From: JAPUEK01 sp963815355
GTDB lineage: Bacteria > Pseudomonadota > Alphaproteobacteria > Rhodobacterales > Rhodobacteraceae
DNA length: 64,000 nt
Reading direction: 5' to 3'
Assembly: GCA_963815355.1 (NCBI GenBank)
Contig: CAWFGJ010000013.1
Span: 372,001 to 436,000, forward strand
Positions 25,871 to 37,189 of the stretch are shown here, one piece after another (positions within the stretch are counted from its first letter, which is position 1; each line of letters opens with the position of its first letter). The notes under the pieces were generated by a model. That model was not told the origin of the DNA, ran no database searches, and worked only from the letters and a program-made list of their open reading frames with translations. A program made the translations under genes and the position numbers.

Positions 25871-26755
25871 ATGGCCGTCCTCGTCAACGAAAACACCCGC
25901 GTTATCTGTCAGGGCTTCACCGGCTCGCAGGGCACGTTCCACTCTGAACAGGCCATCGCTTATGGCACCAAGATGGTCGGCGGCGTGACGCCGGGCAAAG
26001 GCGGCACCAGCCACCTGAACCTGCCGGTCTTCAATTCCGTCCACGAAGCCCGCGCGCTGACCCAAGCCAACGCCACCGTGATCTACGTCCCGCCACCCTT
26101 TGCCGCCGACAGCATCCTTGAGGCGATCGACGCCGAGATGGAACTGATCGTCTGCATCACCGAAGGCATCCCGGTGCTGGACATGATGAAAGTGAAGCGC
26201 GCGCTGATCAATTCCAAGTCGCGCCTGATCGGGCCGAACTGCCCCGGCGTGATCACGCCCGACGCCTGCAAGATCGGCATCATGCCCGGCCACATCCACC
26301 GTCGCGGCTCGGTCGGGGTCGTGTCCCGCTCGGGCACCCTGACCTATGAGGCGGTCAAGCAGACCTCCGACCTCGGCCTTGGCCAGTCCACCGCCGTGGG
26401 CATCGGCGGTGACCCGATCAAGGGCACCGAACATATCGACGTGTTGGAGATGTTCCTCGCCGATCCCGAAACCCATTCGATGATCATGATCGGCGAAATC
26501 GGCGGCTCGGCCGAAGAGGAAGCCGCGCAGTTCCTTGCGGATGAGAAAAAGCGCGGCCGCTGGAAACCCACGGCGGGCTTTATCGCGGGCCGCACCGCGC
26601 CCAAGGGCCGCCGCATGGGCCACGCAGGCGCCATCGTCGCCGGTGGCAAAGGCGACGCGGAATCGAAGATTGAGGCGATGAAAATGGCCGGGATCGTCGT
26701 GGCCGAAAGCCCCGCCCATCTGGGTGAGGCCGTCATGAAAGCCCTGGGCAAATAA
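25871..26755 (+). CDS. sucD: Succinyl-CoA ligase alpha subunit
   Basis: CoA-binding and phospho-histidine subunit of succinyl-CoA synthetase. 294 aa. GFTGSQGTFHSEQAI at the N-terminus binds CoA, GPNCPGVITP is conserved, and the phosphorylated His lies in MGHAGAIVAGG. AAAGGAG precedes the ATG. Part of the suc operon. Confidence 0.96.
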   Translation: MAVLVNENTRVICQGFTGSQGTFHSEQAIAYGTKMVGGVTPGKGGTSHLNLPVFNSVHEARALTQANATVIYVPPPFAADSILEAIDAEMELIVCITEGIPVLDMMKVKRALINSKSRLIGPNCPGVITPDACKIGIMPGHIHRRGSVGVVSRSGTLTYEAVKQTSDLGLGQSTAVGIGGDPIKGTEHIDVLEMFLADPETHSMIMIGEIGGSAEEEAAQFLADEKKRGRWKPTAGFIAGRTAPKGRRMGHAGAIVAGGKGDAESKIEAMKMAGIVVAESPAHLGEAVMKALGK

Positions 26756-26882
26756 ATGCGTGCGCCCGTGCCGTCCCTACGTGTCCTGCCCGGACCCGCT
26801 ATTGGGGACGACACGGGTTCATTGAGTGTTAGGGTCCCTTGTCAATGATGACCCCGCCGCTTGCTTGGAAATGGGTTTAAGG

Positions 26883-27275
26883 ATGTTTCGGATCACCTTG
26901 GCGCTTCTTGCTATCGTCTTCATGACCGCCACCGTTCTGGCGATGCAAGACGTCATGCAGCGCTCGCTTGGCCCGGTCGAATACGCCGACAGCAAGCCCA
27001 AGACCGATGCAGAACATCTGGCCGGGCGGCACTGCCTTAAGGGTGAGCCCAAGACCATGCCCGCTTTCAATGAGGCGTTGGATGCACGGCTGGACGGCAA
27101 GGGCTTGTTTGTCGGCGGCAAAACCACGCTGGGCCCGCTGCGCGATGACGGCACACACGCCATCACCGTGACCTATGAAATCTTCGACCGTACCGGGCGT
27201 TTGAAACACGGCCGCGCGGTCGGGTCCGTTACCAACGCCGACTGCTCCTTCACGATCACTGCGCTTGAACGATAG
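26883..27275 (+). CDS. Membrane-anchored hypothetical protein before sucA
   Basis: 130 aa with an N-terminal membrane helix or uncleaved signal (MFRITLALLAIVFMTATVLAM). The remainder has two Cys (RHCLKG, ADCSF) and a beta-rich look (HAITVTYEIFDRTGRLKHG). The start is uncertain: an in-frame ATG at 26871 (MGLRMF) is also possible and neither has a well-spaced ribosome site. It sits 15 bases before sucA and is likely in the operon. Function unknown. Confidence 0.65.
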   Translation: MFRITLALLAIVFMTATVLAMQDVMQRSLGPVEYADSKPKTDAEHLAGRHCLKGEPKTMPAFNEALDARLDGKGLFVGGKTTLGPLRDDGTHAITVTYEIFDRTGRLKHGRAVGSVTNADCSFTITALER

Positions 27276-27290
27276 AACCGAGGCATCCAA

Positions 27291-30242
<2,952 letters not shown>

Positions 30243-30273
30243 CCCCCCGGACCATTCCAAGGAGCGAAGTAGA

Positions 30274-31482
30274 ATGACTGATGTAATGGTGCCGTCGCTG
30301 GGCGAAAGCGTGTCCGAGGCAACCGTCTCCACCTGGTTCAAAAAGGTGGGTGACACGGTGAAACTGGACGAGATGCTGTGCGAACTTGAAACCGACAAAG
30401 TGTCGGTTGAGGTTCCCAGCCCCGTCGCGGGCGTGCTGTCTGAAATCATAGCACCCGAAGGCACGACCGTAGCCGCCTCGGCGCGTCTGGCCGTCGTGAC
30501 CGAAGGCGCGGTTGGGGCCGCTCCGGCACCCGCCGCCGCCCCCGCCGCCAAAGCCGAAGCGCCCAAAGCGGCCGAGGCTGCCAAGCCCCGCGATGTGGAA
30601 GACGCGCCTTCCGCCAAGAAGGCGATGGCCGAGGCCGGCCTTAGCGCCGATCAGGTGCAAGGCACCGGGCGCGATGGCCGCGTGATGAAGGAAGACGTGG
30701 CCCGTGCCGCCTCCTCCGCCCCCGTCACCGCAGCCCCCGCCCCCACCGCAATCCCGCGCGCGCCCGTCCCCGCAGATGACGCCGCCCGCGAAGAGCGTGT
30801 GAAGATCACCCGCCTGCGCGCCACCATCGCGCGCCGCCTGAAAGACGCGCAGAACACCGCCGCCATGCTGACCACCTATAATGAGGTGGACATGTCCGGC
30901 ATCATGGGCCTGCGCAACGAATACAAAGACCTGTTTGAGAAAAAGCACGGCGTCAAACTGGGCTTCATGTCCTTCTTCGTGAAGGCCTGCACCCACGCGC
31001 TCAAGGAAATCCCTGAGGTCAACGCCGAGATCGACGGCGGCGATGTGGTCTACAAAAACTACGTCCACATGGGCGTGGCCGTGGGCACGCCTTCGGGCCT
31101 CGTCGTGCCGGTGCTGCGCGATGCCGACCAGATGGGCTTTGCCACCATCGAAAAGAAGATCGCCGAACTGGGCCTGCGCGCCCGAGACGGCAAACTGTCC
31201 ATGGCCGAAATGCAGGGCGGTTCCTTCACCATCTCGAACGGCGGCGTCTACGGCTCGCTGATGTCCTCGCCGATCCTGAACCCGCCGCAATCGGGCATCC
31301 TTGGCATGCACAAGATCCAGGACCGCCCCGTGGTCGTCAACGGCCAGATCGTCATCCGCCCGATGATGTATCTCGCCCTGTCCTACGATCACCGCATCGT
31401 CGACGGCAAAGGCGCCGTGACCTTCCTCGTCCGCGTGAAGGAAGCACTGGAAGACCCGCGCCGGTTGCTGATGGATCTCTAA
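30274..31482 (+). CDS. sucB: 2-oxoglutarate dehydrogenase E2 (dihydrolipoyl succinyltransferase)
   Basis: Transfers the succinyl group to CoA; core of the complex. 402 aa: lipoyl domain 1-78 with lipoylated Lys in CELETDKVSVEVPSP, an Ala/Pro linker, peripheral-subunit binding domain about 105-145 (SAKKAMAEAGLSADQVQGTG), another linker, and a catalytic domain with SYDHRIVDGKGAVTFL near the end. AAGGAG precedes the ATG. Confidence 0.96.
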   Translation: MTDVMVPSLGESVSEATVSTWFKKVGDTVKLDEMLCELETDKVSVEVPSPVAGVLSEIIAPEGTTVAASARLAVVTEGAVGAAPAPAAAPAAKAEAPKAAEAAKPRDVEDAPSAKKAMAEAGLSADQVQGTGRDGRVMKEDVARAASSAPVTAAPAPTAIPRAPVPADDAAREERVKITRLRATIARRLKDAQNTAAMLTTYNEVDMSGIMGLRNEYKDLFEKKHGVKLGFMSFFVKACTHALKEIPEVNAEIDGGDVVYKNYVHMGVAVGTPSGLVVPVLRDADQMGFATIEKKIAELGLRARDGKLSMAEMQGGSFTISNGGVYGSLMSSPILNPPQSGILGMHKIQDRPVVVNGQIVIRPMMYLALSYDHRIVDGKGAVTFLVRVKEALEDPRRLLMDL

Positions 31483-31485
31483 AAA

Positions 31486-31506
31486 AGTCGGGGTGTAACC
31501 CCGACT
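31486..31506 (+). terminator. Hairpin directly after sucB
   Basis: AGTCGGGGT and ACCCCGACT form a 9-bp perfect stem with a GTA loop, starting four bases past the sucB stop. It lacks a T-run, so it is at most a partial terminator or an mRNA 3'-end stabiliser between sucB and the downstream genes. Confidence 0.5.
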
Positions 31507-31538
31507 GCACCGCTAATAGAAGTTAAGGGATAATTCCA

Positions 31539-31958
31539 ATGGATATTATTGGCGGGCTGACAGCTGCGAAGCTTGCTTTAGACTTAGTCAAAGACCTCCG
31601 TGAAATTGATAAGTCGATAGACGAGGCCACATTCAAACTTAAACTCGCCGAATTGACCTCCGCTCTAGCAGACACAAAAGTCGCACTTTCAGACGCAAAA
31701 TTGTCGTTGCAGGAAAAAGATGAAGCAATCGCTTCGCTCAAGACCTCAATAGACGTCGCTAGAAATGGCGAGGTTTGTCCCAAATGCAGAAGTGGACGCC
31801 TTTCGCTATCAAAGACCACCCCGCACCATCAATTTGGTGCCCACCACTTTGGTGTTGAAAAATGGACCTTCTGTTGCTCGGACGCGATATGTGGTTTTGA
31901 GCAAGTTCGGGTTCATGATCCGAATGGAGCAATGAAAGAGTTTGCCAGAAAATCATGA
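31539..31958 (+). CDS. Coiled-coil plus zinc-ribbon protein of foreign-looking composition
   Basis: 139 aa. The N-terminal half (about 15-75) is a charged heptad-like helix (SALADTKVALSDAKLSLQEKDE). The C-terminal part has CPKCRSG and later CCSDAIC, suggesting a zinc ribbon. The DNA is visibly AT-richer than its neighbours and codon choice differs, pointing to horizontal acquisition. AAGGGA precedes the ATG. It lies in the middle of the suc-lpd gene set, after the sucB hairpin. Similar coiled-coil/ribbon hypotheticals occur scattered in bacteria; function unknown. Confidence 0.7.
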   Translation: MDIIGGLTAAKLALDLVKDLREIDKSIDEATFKLKLAELTSALADTKVALSDAKLSLQEKDEAIASLKTSIDVARNGEVCPKCRSGRLSLSKTTPHHQFGAHHFGVEKWTFCCSDAICGFEQVRVHDPNGAMKEFARKS

Positions 31959-32350
31959 CCCCCGAACTCACCGTCCTCGCCCTCGCGGGCCTCCTGCAAG
32001 CCGTCCAATACGCGGCCTTCGCGATCCCGGCCAACCTTGAACTTGGCACCGGCTACACCTCTTCCGCCCGCGACCGTCCGCCCTCGCGCCCGCTGTCCGA
32101 GAAAACCGCCCGCCTCCAGCGCGCGCTTACCAACCATTTTGAGGGGTTGATCCTCTTCACCCTCGCCGTCGTGGTGGTCACCCTGTCCAACCAGTCCACC
32201 CCCGTCACCCAATACGCCGCCTGGACTTACCTTGGCGCGCGCATCCTCTACGTTCCCGCCTACTACCTTGGCTTGCGCCCGTGGCGCTCGGCCATCTGGT
32301 TTGTGGGGTTTCTTGCAACCCTGACGCTCATCCTCGCCGCCCTGCTCTGA
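31955..32350 (+). CDS. MAPEG family membrane protein
   Basis: 131 aa with four hydrophobic helices. The AARLQRALTNHFEGLILFTLAV-type segment (here from residue 49) and ARILYVPAYYLGLRPWRS match the MAPEG superfamily (membrane-associated eicosanoid/glutathione metabolism proteins). The ATG overlaps the preceding stop by 4 bases. Bacterial roles are mostly unknown. Confidence 0.82.
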   Translation: MTPELTVLALAGLLQAVQYAAFAIPANLELGTGYTSSARDRPPSRPLSEKTARLQRALTNHFEGLILFTLAVVVVTLSNQSTPVTQYAAWTYLGARILYVPAYYLGLRPWRSAIWFVGFLATLTLILAALL

Positions 32351-32370
32351 TTTTTTCGACCTGTCCCGCC

Positions 32371-32415
32371 TCTTCCCCACAGGAAGATCAAAAGAAGATC
32401 GAAAGAAGATCGCCC
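32371..32415 (+). promoter_or_regulatory. TCTTCCCC plus three 11-bp repeats upstream of lpdA
   Basis: TCTTCCCC (32371-32378) is followed after four bases by GAAGATCAAAA (32383-32393), GAAGATCGAAA (32394-32404) and GAAGATCGCCC (32405-32415). Spacing and order match those before deoD at 855-899. It suggests lpdA has its own promoter with a shared regulator. Confidence 0.55.
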
Positions 32416-32444
32416 CAAGACGGCAAATCCGAAGGAAAACACCC

Positions 32445-33833
32445 ATGGCAGAGTTCGACACAATCATCATCGGCGCCGGTCCCGGCGGCTATGTTTGCGC
32501 CATCCGCGCGGCCCAACTGGGCCTGAAAGTCGCGGTGGTTGAGGGCCGCGAAACCCTTGGCGGCACCTGCCTGAACGTGGGCTGTATCCCGTCCAAAGCC
32601 ATGCTGCACGCGACCCACATGCTCCACGAAACCCATGAAAACTTTGAGAAAATGGGTCTGATGGGCGGCGCGCCCACCGTCGATTGGGGCAAGATGCAGG
32701 CCTATAAGGCCGACGTGGTCAACGGCAACACCAAGGGGATCGAGTTCCTGTTCAAAAAGAACAAGATCACTTGGCTCAAGGGCTGGGCCACGATCCCCGC
32801 CGCCGGTCAGGTCAAGGTCGGGGATGAGGTGCACAGCGCGAAAAACATCGTGATTGCAACGGGTTCCGAACCATCCTCTCTTCCCGGCGTGACGGTGGAT
32901 GAGACGATTGTCGTCACCTCCACCGGCGCTTTGACCCTGCCGTCGATCCCCAAAACCATGGTGGTGATTGGCGCGGGCGTGATCGGGCTGGAGATGGGGT
33001 CGGTCTACGCCCGGCTTGGCACGCAGGTCACCGTGATCGAATACCTTGATGCAATCACCCCCGGCATGGATGCCGAGGTGGCCAAGTCTTTCCAGCGTAT
33101 CCTGACAAAACAAGGGCTTAAGTTCGTGATGGGCGCGGCGGTCCAAGGTGTCAGCACCGAGACAGGCACCGCCAAAGTCACCTACAAGCTTCGCAAGAAT
33201 GACACAGAGGCCACGCTGGAGGCCGAGGTGGTTCTGGTCGCGACGGGTCGCAAACCCTATCTCGCGGGCCTTGGTCTGGAGGCACTTGGCGTCGAAATCC
33301 TGCCCCGTGGCCAGGTCAAGACCGATGACCATTTCCAGACCAATATCAAAGGCTTGTATGCGATCGGCGATGCCATCGTCGGGCCGATGCTGGCCCACAA
33401 GGCCGAAGATGAGGGCATGGCGCTGGCCGAAATCATGGCCGGAAAGGCGGGCCACGTTAACTACTCCGTCATTCCGGGCGTGGTATACACGACGCCAGAA
33501 GTGGCAAGTGTTGGCGCAACGGAGGAGCAACTGAAAGAACAGGGCCGCGCCTACAAGGTCGGCAAGTTCCCCTTCATGGGCAACGCGCGCGCCAAGGCCG
33601 TGTTTCAGGCCGAAGGGTTTGTAAAACTGCTGGCAGACGCCGCGACCGACCGCATCCTTGGGGCCCACATCATCGGGCCGGGCGCGGGCGATCTGATCCA
33701 TGAGGTCTGCGTGGCGATGGAATTTGGCGCCAGCGCACAGGATCTAGCGCTGACTTGCCACGCGCACCCCACCTATAGTGAGGCGGTGCGGGAAGCGGCC
33801 CTTGCTTGCGGCGACGGGCCGATCCACGCCTAA
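32445..33833 (+). CDS. lpdA: Dihydrolipoyl dehydrogenase (E3)
   Basis: Reoxidises lipoyl groups of the 2-oxoglutarate dehydrogenase complex, passing electrons through FAD to NAD. 462 aa. FAD motif GAGPGGYVCA near residue 10, redox disulfide GGTCLNVGCIPSK, NAD motif GAGVIGLEMGSVYARLG, and the C-terminal HAHPTYSEAVREAAL with the catalytic His-Glu pair. GAAGGA lies before the ATG. It stops 3 bases from the convergent hutH stop. Confidence 0.96.
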   Translation: MAEFDTIIIGAGPGGYVCAIRAAQLGLKVAVVEGRETLGGTCLNVGCIPSKAMLHATHMLHETHENFEKMGLMGGAPTVDWGKMQAYKADVVNGNTKGIEFLFKKNKITWLKGWATIPAAGQVKVGDEVHSAKNIVIATGSEPSSLPGVTVDETIVVTSTGALTLPSIPKTMVVIGAGVIGLEMGSVYARLGTQVTVIEYLDAITPGMDAEVAKSFQRILTKQGLKFVMGAAVQGVSTETGTAKVTYKLRKNDTEATLEAEVVLVATGRKPYLAGLGLEALGVEILPRGQVKTDDHFQTNIKGLYAIGDAIVGPMLAHKAEDEGMALAEIMAGKAGHVNYSVIPGVVYTTPEVASVGATEEQLKEQGRAYKVGKFPFMGNARAKAVFQAEGFVKLLADAATDRILGAHIIGPGAGDLIHEVCVAMEFGASAQDLALTCHAHPTYSEAVREAALACGDGPIHA

Positions 33834-33836
33834 GCG

Positions 33837-35381
33837 TTACAGCGACAAAGGTGGAAGCGGCACCCCCGCCGCTTCTGCCAAAGCGCCCGAGGCGATCAGC
33901 GCCGCTGCCTTGGTCAGGTCCGGCGCAAGATAGCGGTCATCGCCCAGCGTCTCCACCTCTTGCCGCAGCCGTGCGACCACCGCCTGCAAGGGGGCCGAGG
34001 TTGCCAAAGGTGCCCGGAAATCAACGCCTTGCGCGGCGCAAATCGCCTCTACACCCAAGATCACGTTCAGGTTGGCGATCAACCGCCCCAGCCGCACCGC
34101 CCCATGCGCGGCCATCGACACATGGTCCTCTTGATTGGCCGAGGTGGGTGTGGAATCGGTTACGCAAGGCATGGCGATGTGCTTGTTTTCACTCATTAAA
34201 GCGGCCGTCGTCACCTCTGCGATCATCAGGCCGGAATTCAGCCCCGGACGCGGTGTCAGAAAGGCCGGCAGGTTGAACGACAGGACCGGGTCTACCATAA
34301 GCGCCACCCGCCGTTGGGCAATCGCCCCGATCTCGGCCAAGGCCAAAGCGATCATATCCGCAGCAAAACCAACGGGTTCGGCGTGGAAGTTGCCGCCAGA
34401 CACGATCATTCCGGACTGCGTCAGCACCAAGGGATTGTCGGTGGCTGCGTTTGCCTCAATTTCCAGCGTCCGGGCGGCTTGGCGCAAAACATCCATCGCG
34501 GCACCGGTCACTTGCGGCTGGCAGCGGATGCAATAGGGGTCCTGCACCCGCAGATCGCCCTCAACATGGCTTTCGCGGATCTCTGATCCGGCAAGAACCA
34601 ACCGCATAAACGCGGCCGCCTCGATCTGCCCGGCATGACCGCGCAGCGCATGAATTTCGGGATGCAATGGGGCGGTCGAGCCCATGATCGCATCGGTCGA
34701 AAGCGCCGATGTCACCAGCGCAGATTGCGCCGCCGACCAGCCGTCAAACAACCCTGCCAAGGCATAAGCCGTTGAAAACTGTGTGCCATTTATGAACGCC
34801 AGCCCCTCTTTGGGGCCAAGCGGAATGGGGGTTAGCCCGGCGAGCGCAAGCGCCTCGCCCCCCGGCAGCACGTGGCCCTGATACTCGGCCTCGCCTTGCC
34901 CGATCAGCACGGCCGTCATGTGCGACAGCGGCGCCAGATCACCCGAGGCACCGACGGACCCCTGCTGCGGCACCACCGGCGTCACGCCCCGGGCCAGCAT
35001 CGCCTCAATCAATTCGATCAACGCCCACCGCACACCAGAGGCACCCCGGCCAAGGCTGAGCAATTTGAGAACCATCATCAACCGGGCATGCCGGCGCGGG
35101 ATAGCCTCGCCCACGCCGCAGCAATGCGACAGGATCAGATTGCGCTGCAACTGCGCCGTATCCTCCGGCGCAATCCGCATGCTGGCAAGTTTTCCAAAGC
35201 CGGTGTTAACGCCGTAAACCGGCTTATCCCCTGCTGCCGCAAGGGAAATCGCCGCGGTCGCAGCCTCAATCGCGGGGCGGGCGCTGCGGTTCAGCGTCAC
35301 AGCCAACTCCTCCCGGTAGACGCGGGCGAGGTCGCTCAGCGTGACGTGGCCGGGCGTAAGGACAAGGGATTGGGCAGTCAC
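33837..35381 (-). CDS. hutH: Histidine ammonia-lyase
   Basis: Deaminates histidine to urocanate. 514 aa. The Ala-Ser-Gly triad that cyclises to the MIO prosthetic group lies in GSVGASGDLAPLSH. Also YGVNTGFGKLA and QDPYCIRCQPQVTGA. The GTG start overlaps the hutI stop by 4 bases (GTGA). Together with hutI only two steps of histidine degradation are encoded here; urocanase is not in the window. Confidence 0.95.
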   Translation of the reverse strand: MTAQSLVLTPGHVTLSDLARVYREELAVTLNRSARPAIEAATAAISLAAAGDKPVYGVNTGFGKLASMRIAPEDTAQLQRNLILSHCCGVGEAIPRRHARLMMVLKLLSLGRGASGVRWALIELIEAMLARGVTPVVPQQGSVGASGDLAPLSHMTAVLIGQGEAEYQGHVLPGGEALALAGLTPIPLGPKEGLAFINGTQFSTAYALAGLFDGWSAAQSALVTSALSTDAIMGSTAPLHPEIHALRGHAGQIEAAAFMRLVLAGSEIRESHVEGDLRVQDPYCIRCQPQVTGAAMDVLRQAARTLEIEANAATDNPLVLTQSGMIVSGGNFHAEPVGFAADMIALALAEIGAIAQRRVALMVDPVLSFNLPAFLTPRPGLNSGLMIAEVTTAALMSENKHIAMPCVTDSTPTSANQEDHVSMAAHGAVRLGRLIANLNVILGVEAICAAQGVDFRAPLATSAPLQAVVARLRQEVETLGDDRYLAPDLTKAAALIASGALAEAAGVPLPPLSL

Positions 35382-36589
35382 AGGACACCTCCGTAGATGC
35401 GGTGAGAAAGCGGGTTGAACCCGATACGATAGGATAATTCAGCCGGGTGCGCGCAGGCCCAAACCGCCAGATCAGCCCGCTGGCCGGGCGCAAGGCTGCC
35501 GCGGTCCGCAAGACCCAAGGCGCGCGCGGCATTGCAAGTCGTCCCAGCCAACGCCTCAAGCGGTGTCATGCGAAACAGCGTGCAGGCCATGTTCATCGCG
35601 AGAAGTAGCGAGGCCATGGGCGACGTCCCGGGGTTCATGTCAGTCGCCACAGCCATCGGAACCCCTGCCGCACGCAACCCATCGATCGGCGGCAGTTTTG
35701 TTTCCCGCAGGGTATAAAACGCTCCCGGCAGGATGACCGCGACCGTCCCGGCGGCGGCCATTGCGGCTATGCCTTTGTCGTCAAGATGCTCCAGATGATC
35801 GGCCGAGAGTGCCCCGTAACCGGCAGCGAGGGCAGCACCGCCAAGGTTGGACAACTGCTCGGCATGAAGCTTGACCGGAAGCCCGAGTTCAACTGCAAGG
35901 TCAAAGACTTGCGCAATCTCTGCCGGGCTGAAGGCGATCCCTTCACAGAACCCGTCAACGGCATCAACCAGCCCTTCGGCATGGGCGGCGCGGAGCGTGG
36001 GAAGGCAAACCTCCTGAAGGTAATCCCCGGTCCGGCCCTTGAATTCGGGCGGCACGGCGTGGGCACCAAGGAAGGTTGTGCGCACAGTCAACGGCCGTTC
36101 CTCGCCGATGCGACGGGCGGCGCGCAACATACGCAGCTCCGTTTCGCGGTCCAGCCCGTAGCCAGATTTGATCTCCAGAACCGCAGCGCCCTCTGCGATC
36201 AGCGCGTCCACAAAAGGCAGGGCCGCATCAACCAAGGCACGCTCGGACGCCGCCCGCGTCGCGGCAACGGTCGAAATGATGCCGCCGCCCGCGCGGGCCA
36301 CCTCTTCATAGCTCGCCCCATTGAGCCGCATTTCGAACTCGGCGGCGCGGTTGCCGCCATGAACGACATGGCTGTGGCAATCAATCAGGGCCGGCGTCAC
36401 AAGCATTCCGTGCTGATCAACCCGCGGCCATGCCGCAAATGCAGCGGGCAGATATGGCAAAGCCCCGATCCAAAGGATTTGATCCCCAGAGATTGCGATG
36501 GCCGCGTCTTCGGTCAGGCCATAGCCCACATCGCCGGGCAACATCTGTGCCGCGCGGCAATTAAACAGCACATAATCTGCTGATTGCAT
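35378..36589 (-). CDS. hutI: Imidazolonepropionase
   Basis: Hydrolyses imidazolonepropionate to N-formimino-glutamate. 403 aa from the ATG of MQSADYVLFNCRAAQ; a longer frame to 36700 would run through the operator. Amidohydrolase metal site residues appear in ALIDCHSHVVHGGNRAAEF, KLHAEQLSN, SADHLEHL and VATDMNPGTSP. First gene of the hut pair. Confidence 0.94.
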   Translation of the reverse strand: MQSADYVLFNCRAAQMLPGDVGYGLTEDAAIAISGDQILWIGALPYLPAAFAAWPRVDQHGMLVTPALIDCHSHVVHGGNRAAEFEMRLNGASYEEVARAGGGIISTVAATRAASERALVDAALPFVDALIAEGAAVLEIKSGYGLDRETELRMLRAARRIGEERPLTVRTTFLGAHAVPPEFKGRTGDYLQEVCLPTLRAAHAEGLVDAVDGFCEGIAFSPAEIAQVFDLAVELGLPVKLHAEQLSNLGGAALAAGYGALSADHLEHLDDKGIAAMAAAGTVAVILPGAFYTLRETKLPPIDGLRAAGVPMAVATDMNPGTSPMASLLLAMNMACTLFRMTPLEALAGTTCNAARALGLADRGSLAPGQRADLAVWACAHPAELSYRIGFNPLSHRIYGGVL

Positions 36590-36642
36590 CTCTTGCCCCC
36601 AAATTCTGGTTGGTCGACTCGTTATGTAAGCTACACTTGATA

Positions 36643-36658
36643 TTATGTCTATACATAA
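36643..36658 (-). promoter_or_regulatory. Palindromic operator upstream of hutI
   Basis: TTATGTCTATACATAA is a perfect 6+6 inverted repeat with a 4-bp centre, and a related half-site GTTATGT lies at 36621-36627. Its AT-rich TGTATA-type core is in keeping with HutC (GntR-family) operators, and it sits 54 bases before hutI. No hutC gene is in the window. Confidence 0.5.
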
Positions 36659-36760
36659 CAGCTGCCCGCTTCGACACGGGCAGGCAAGACAGGTTGCCAT
36701 AGGGCCCGCGCACGCGAAGTCGTTACTTGCCGCGCTTTCGTGCTGACCCTATCTTCGCTT

Positions 36761-37123
36761 ATGTTTCGTTTTCGCGCCATCATAACTGGTTTTGGGTCCG
36801 CCCTGCGGCTCTGCGGCCTTGTGGCTGTGCTGTGCTTACTAAGCCTTCCACATGTTGGGCTTGCCGCGTCAGATATGGGCGACCAAGGCACTCACGCCGC
36901 GCATACTGCGAGCATGGGCCACGTTAGCCCCGACCACCAAAGGCAACATGCCTCCCTCTGCGCGATGGTTTGTCTCGGTGGCATTGCCGTAAATCTGCCC
37001 ACCTTGACCCAATCGCCGGAGCACATCACGCCTGTTGTCTGGAACGTCAGCGCCACCGTTTTCTTGCCCTCCATTGGCCCTGACCCCGCACTAAGGCCTC
37101 CGAAAACTGCCCGGTACGCGTGA
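36761..37123 (+). CDS. Periplasmic Met/His-rich protein of the copper cluster
   Basis: 120 aa. Signal or membrane segment LCGLVAVLCLLSLPHVGLAA is followed by a His/Met-rich stretch (SDMGDQGTHAAHTASMGHV) and a Cys pair (LCAMVCLGG). Such small proteins commonly precede multicopper oxidase genes and may bind Cu. The ATG chosen is the one encoding MFRFRA; there is an in-frame upstream ATG at 36740. No ribosome site stands out. Confidence 0.65.
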   Translation: MFRFRAIITGFGSALRLCGLVAVLCLLSLPHVGLAASDMGDQGTHAAHTASMGHVSPDHQRQHASLCAMVCLGGIAVNLPTLTQSPEHITPVVWNVSATVFLPSIGPDPALRPPKTARYA

Positions 37124-37189
37124 ACCCTTGCCGCGCTTTTGGCAGCAAATCTTATGCGTTTGGTCCGAAGTGACCAACTGGAGACACCG

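Noticed and set aside
36761..37123. A CueR-type promoter before the Met/His-rich copper gene
   Set aside because: No TTGACC with a 19-bp spacer or ACCTTCC palindrome was found in 36590-36760, so its copper control is not evident.
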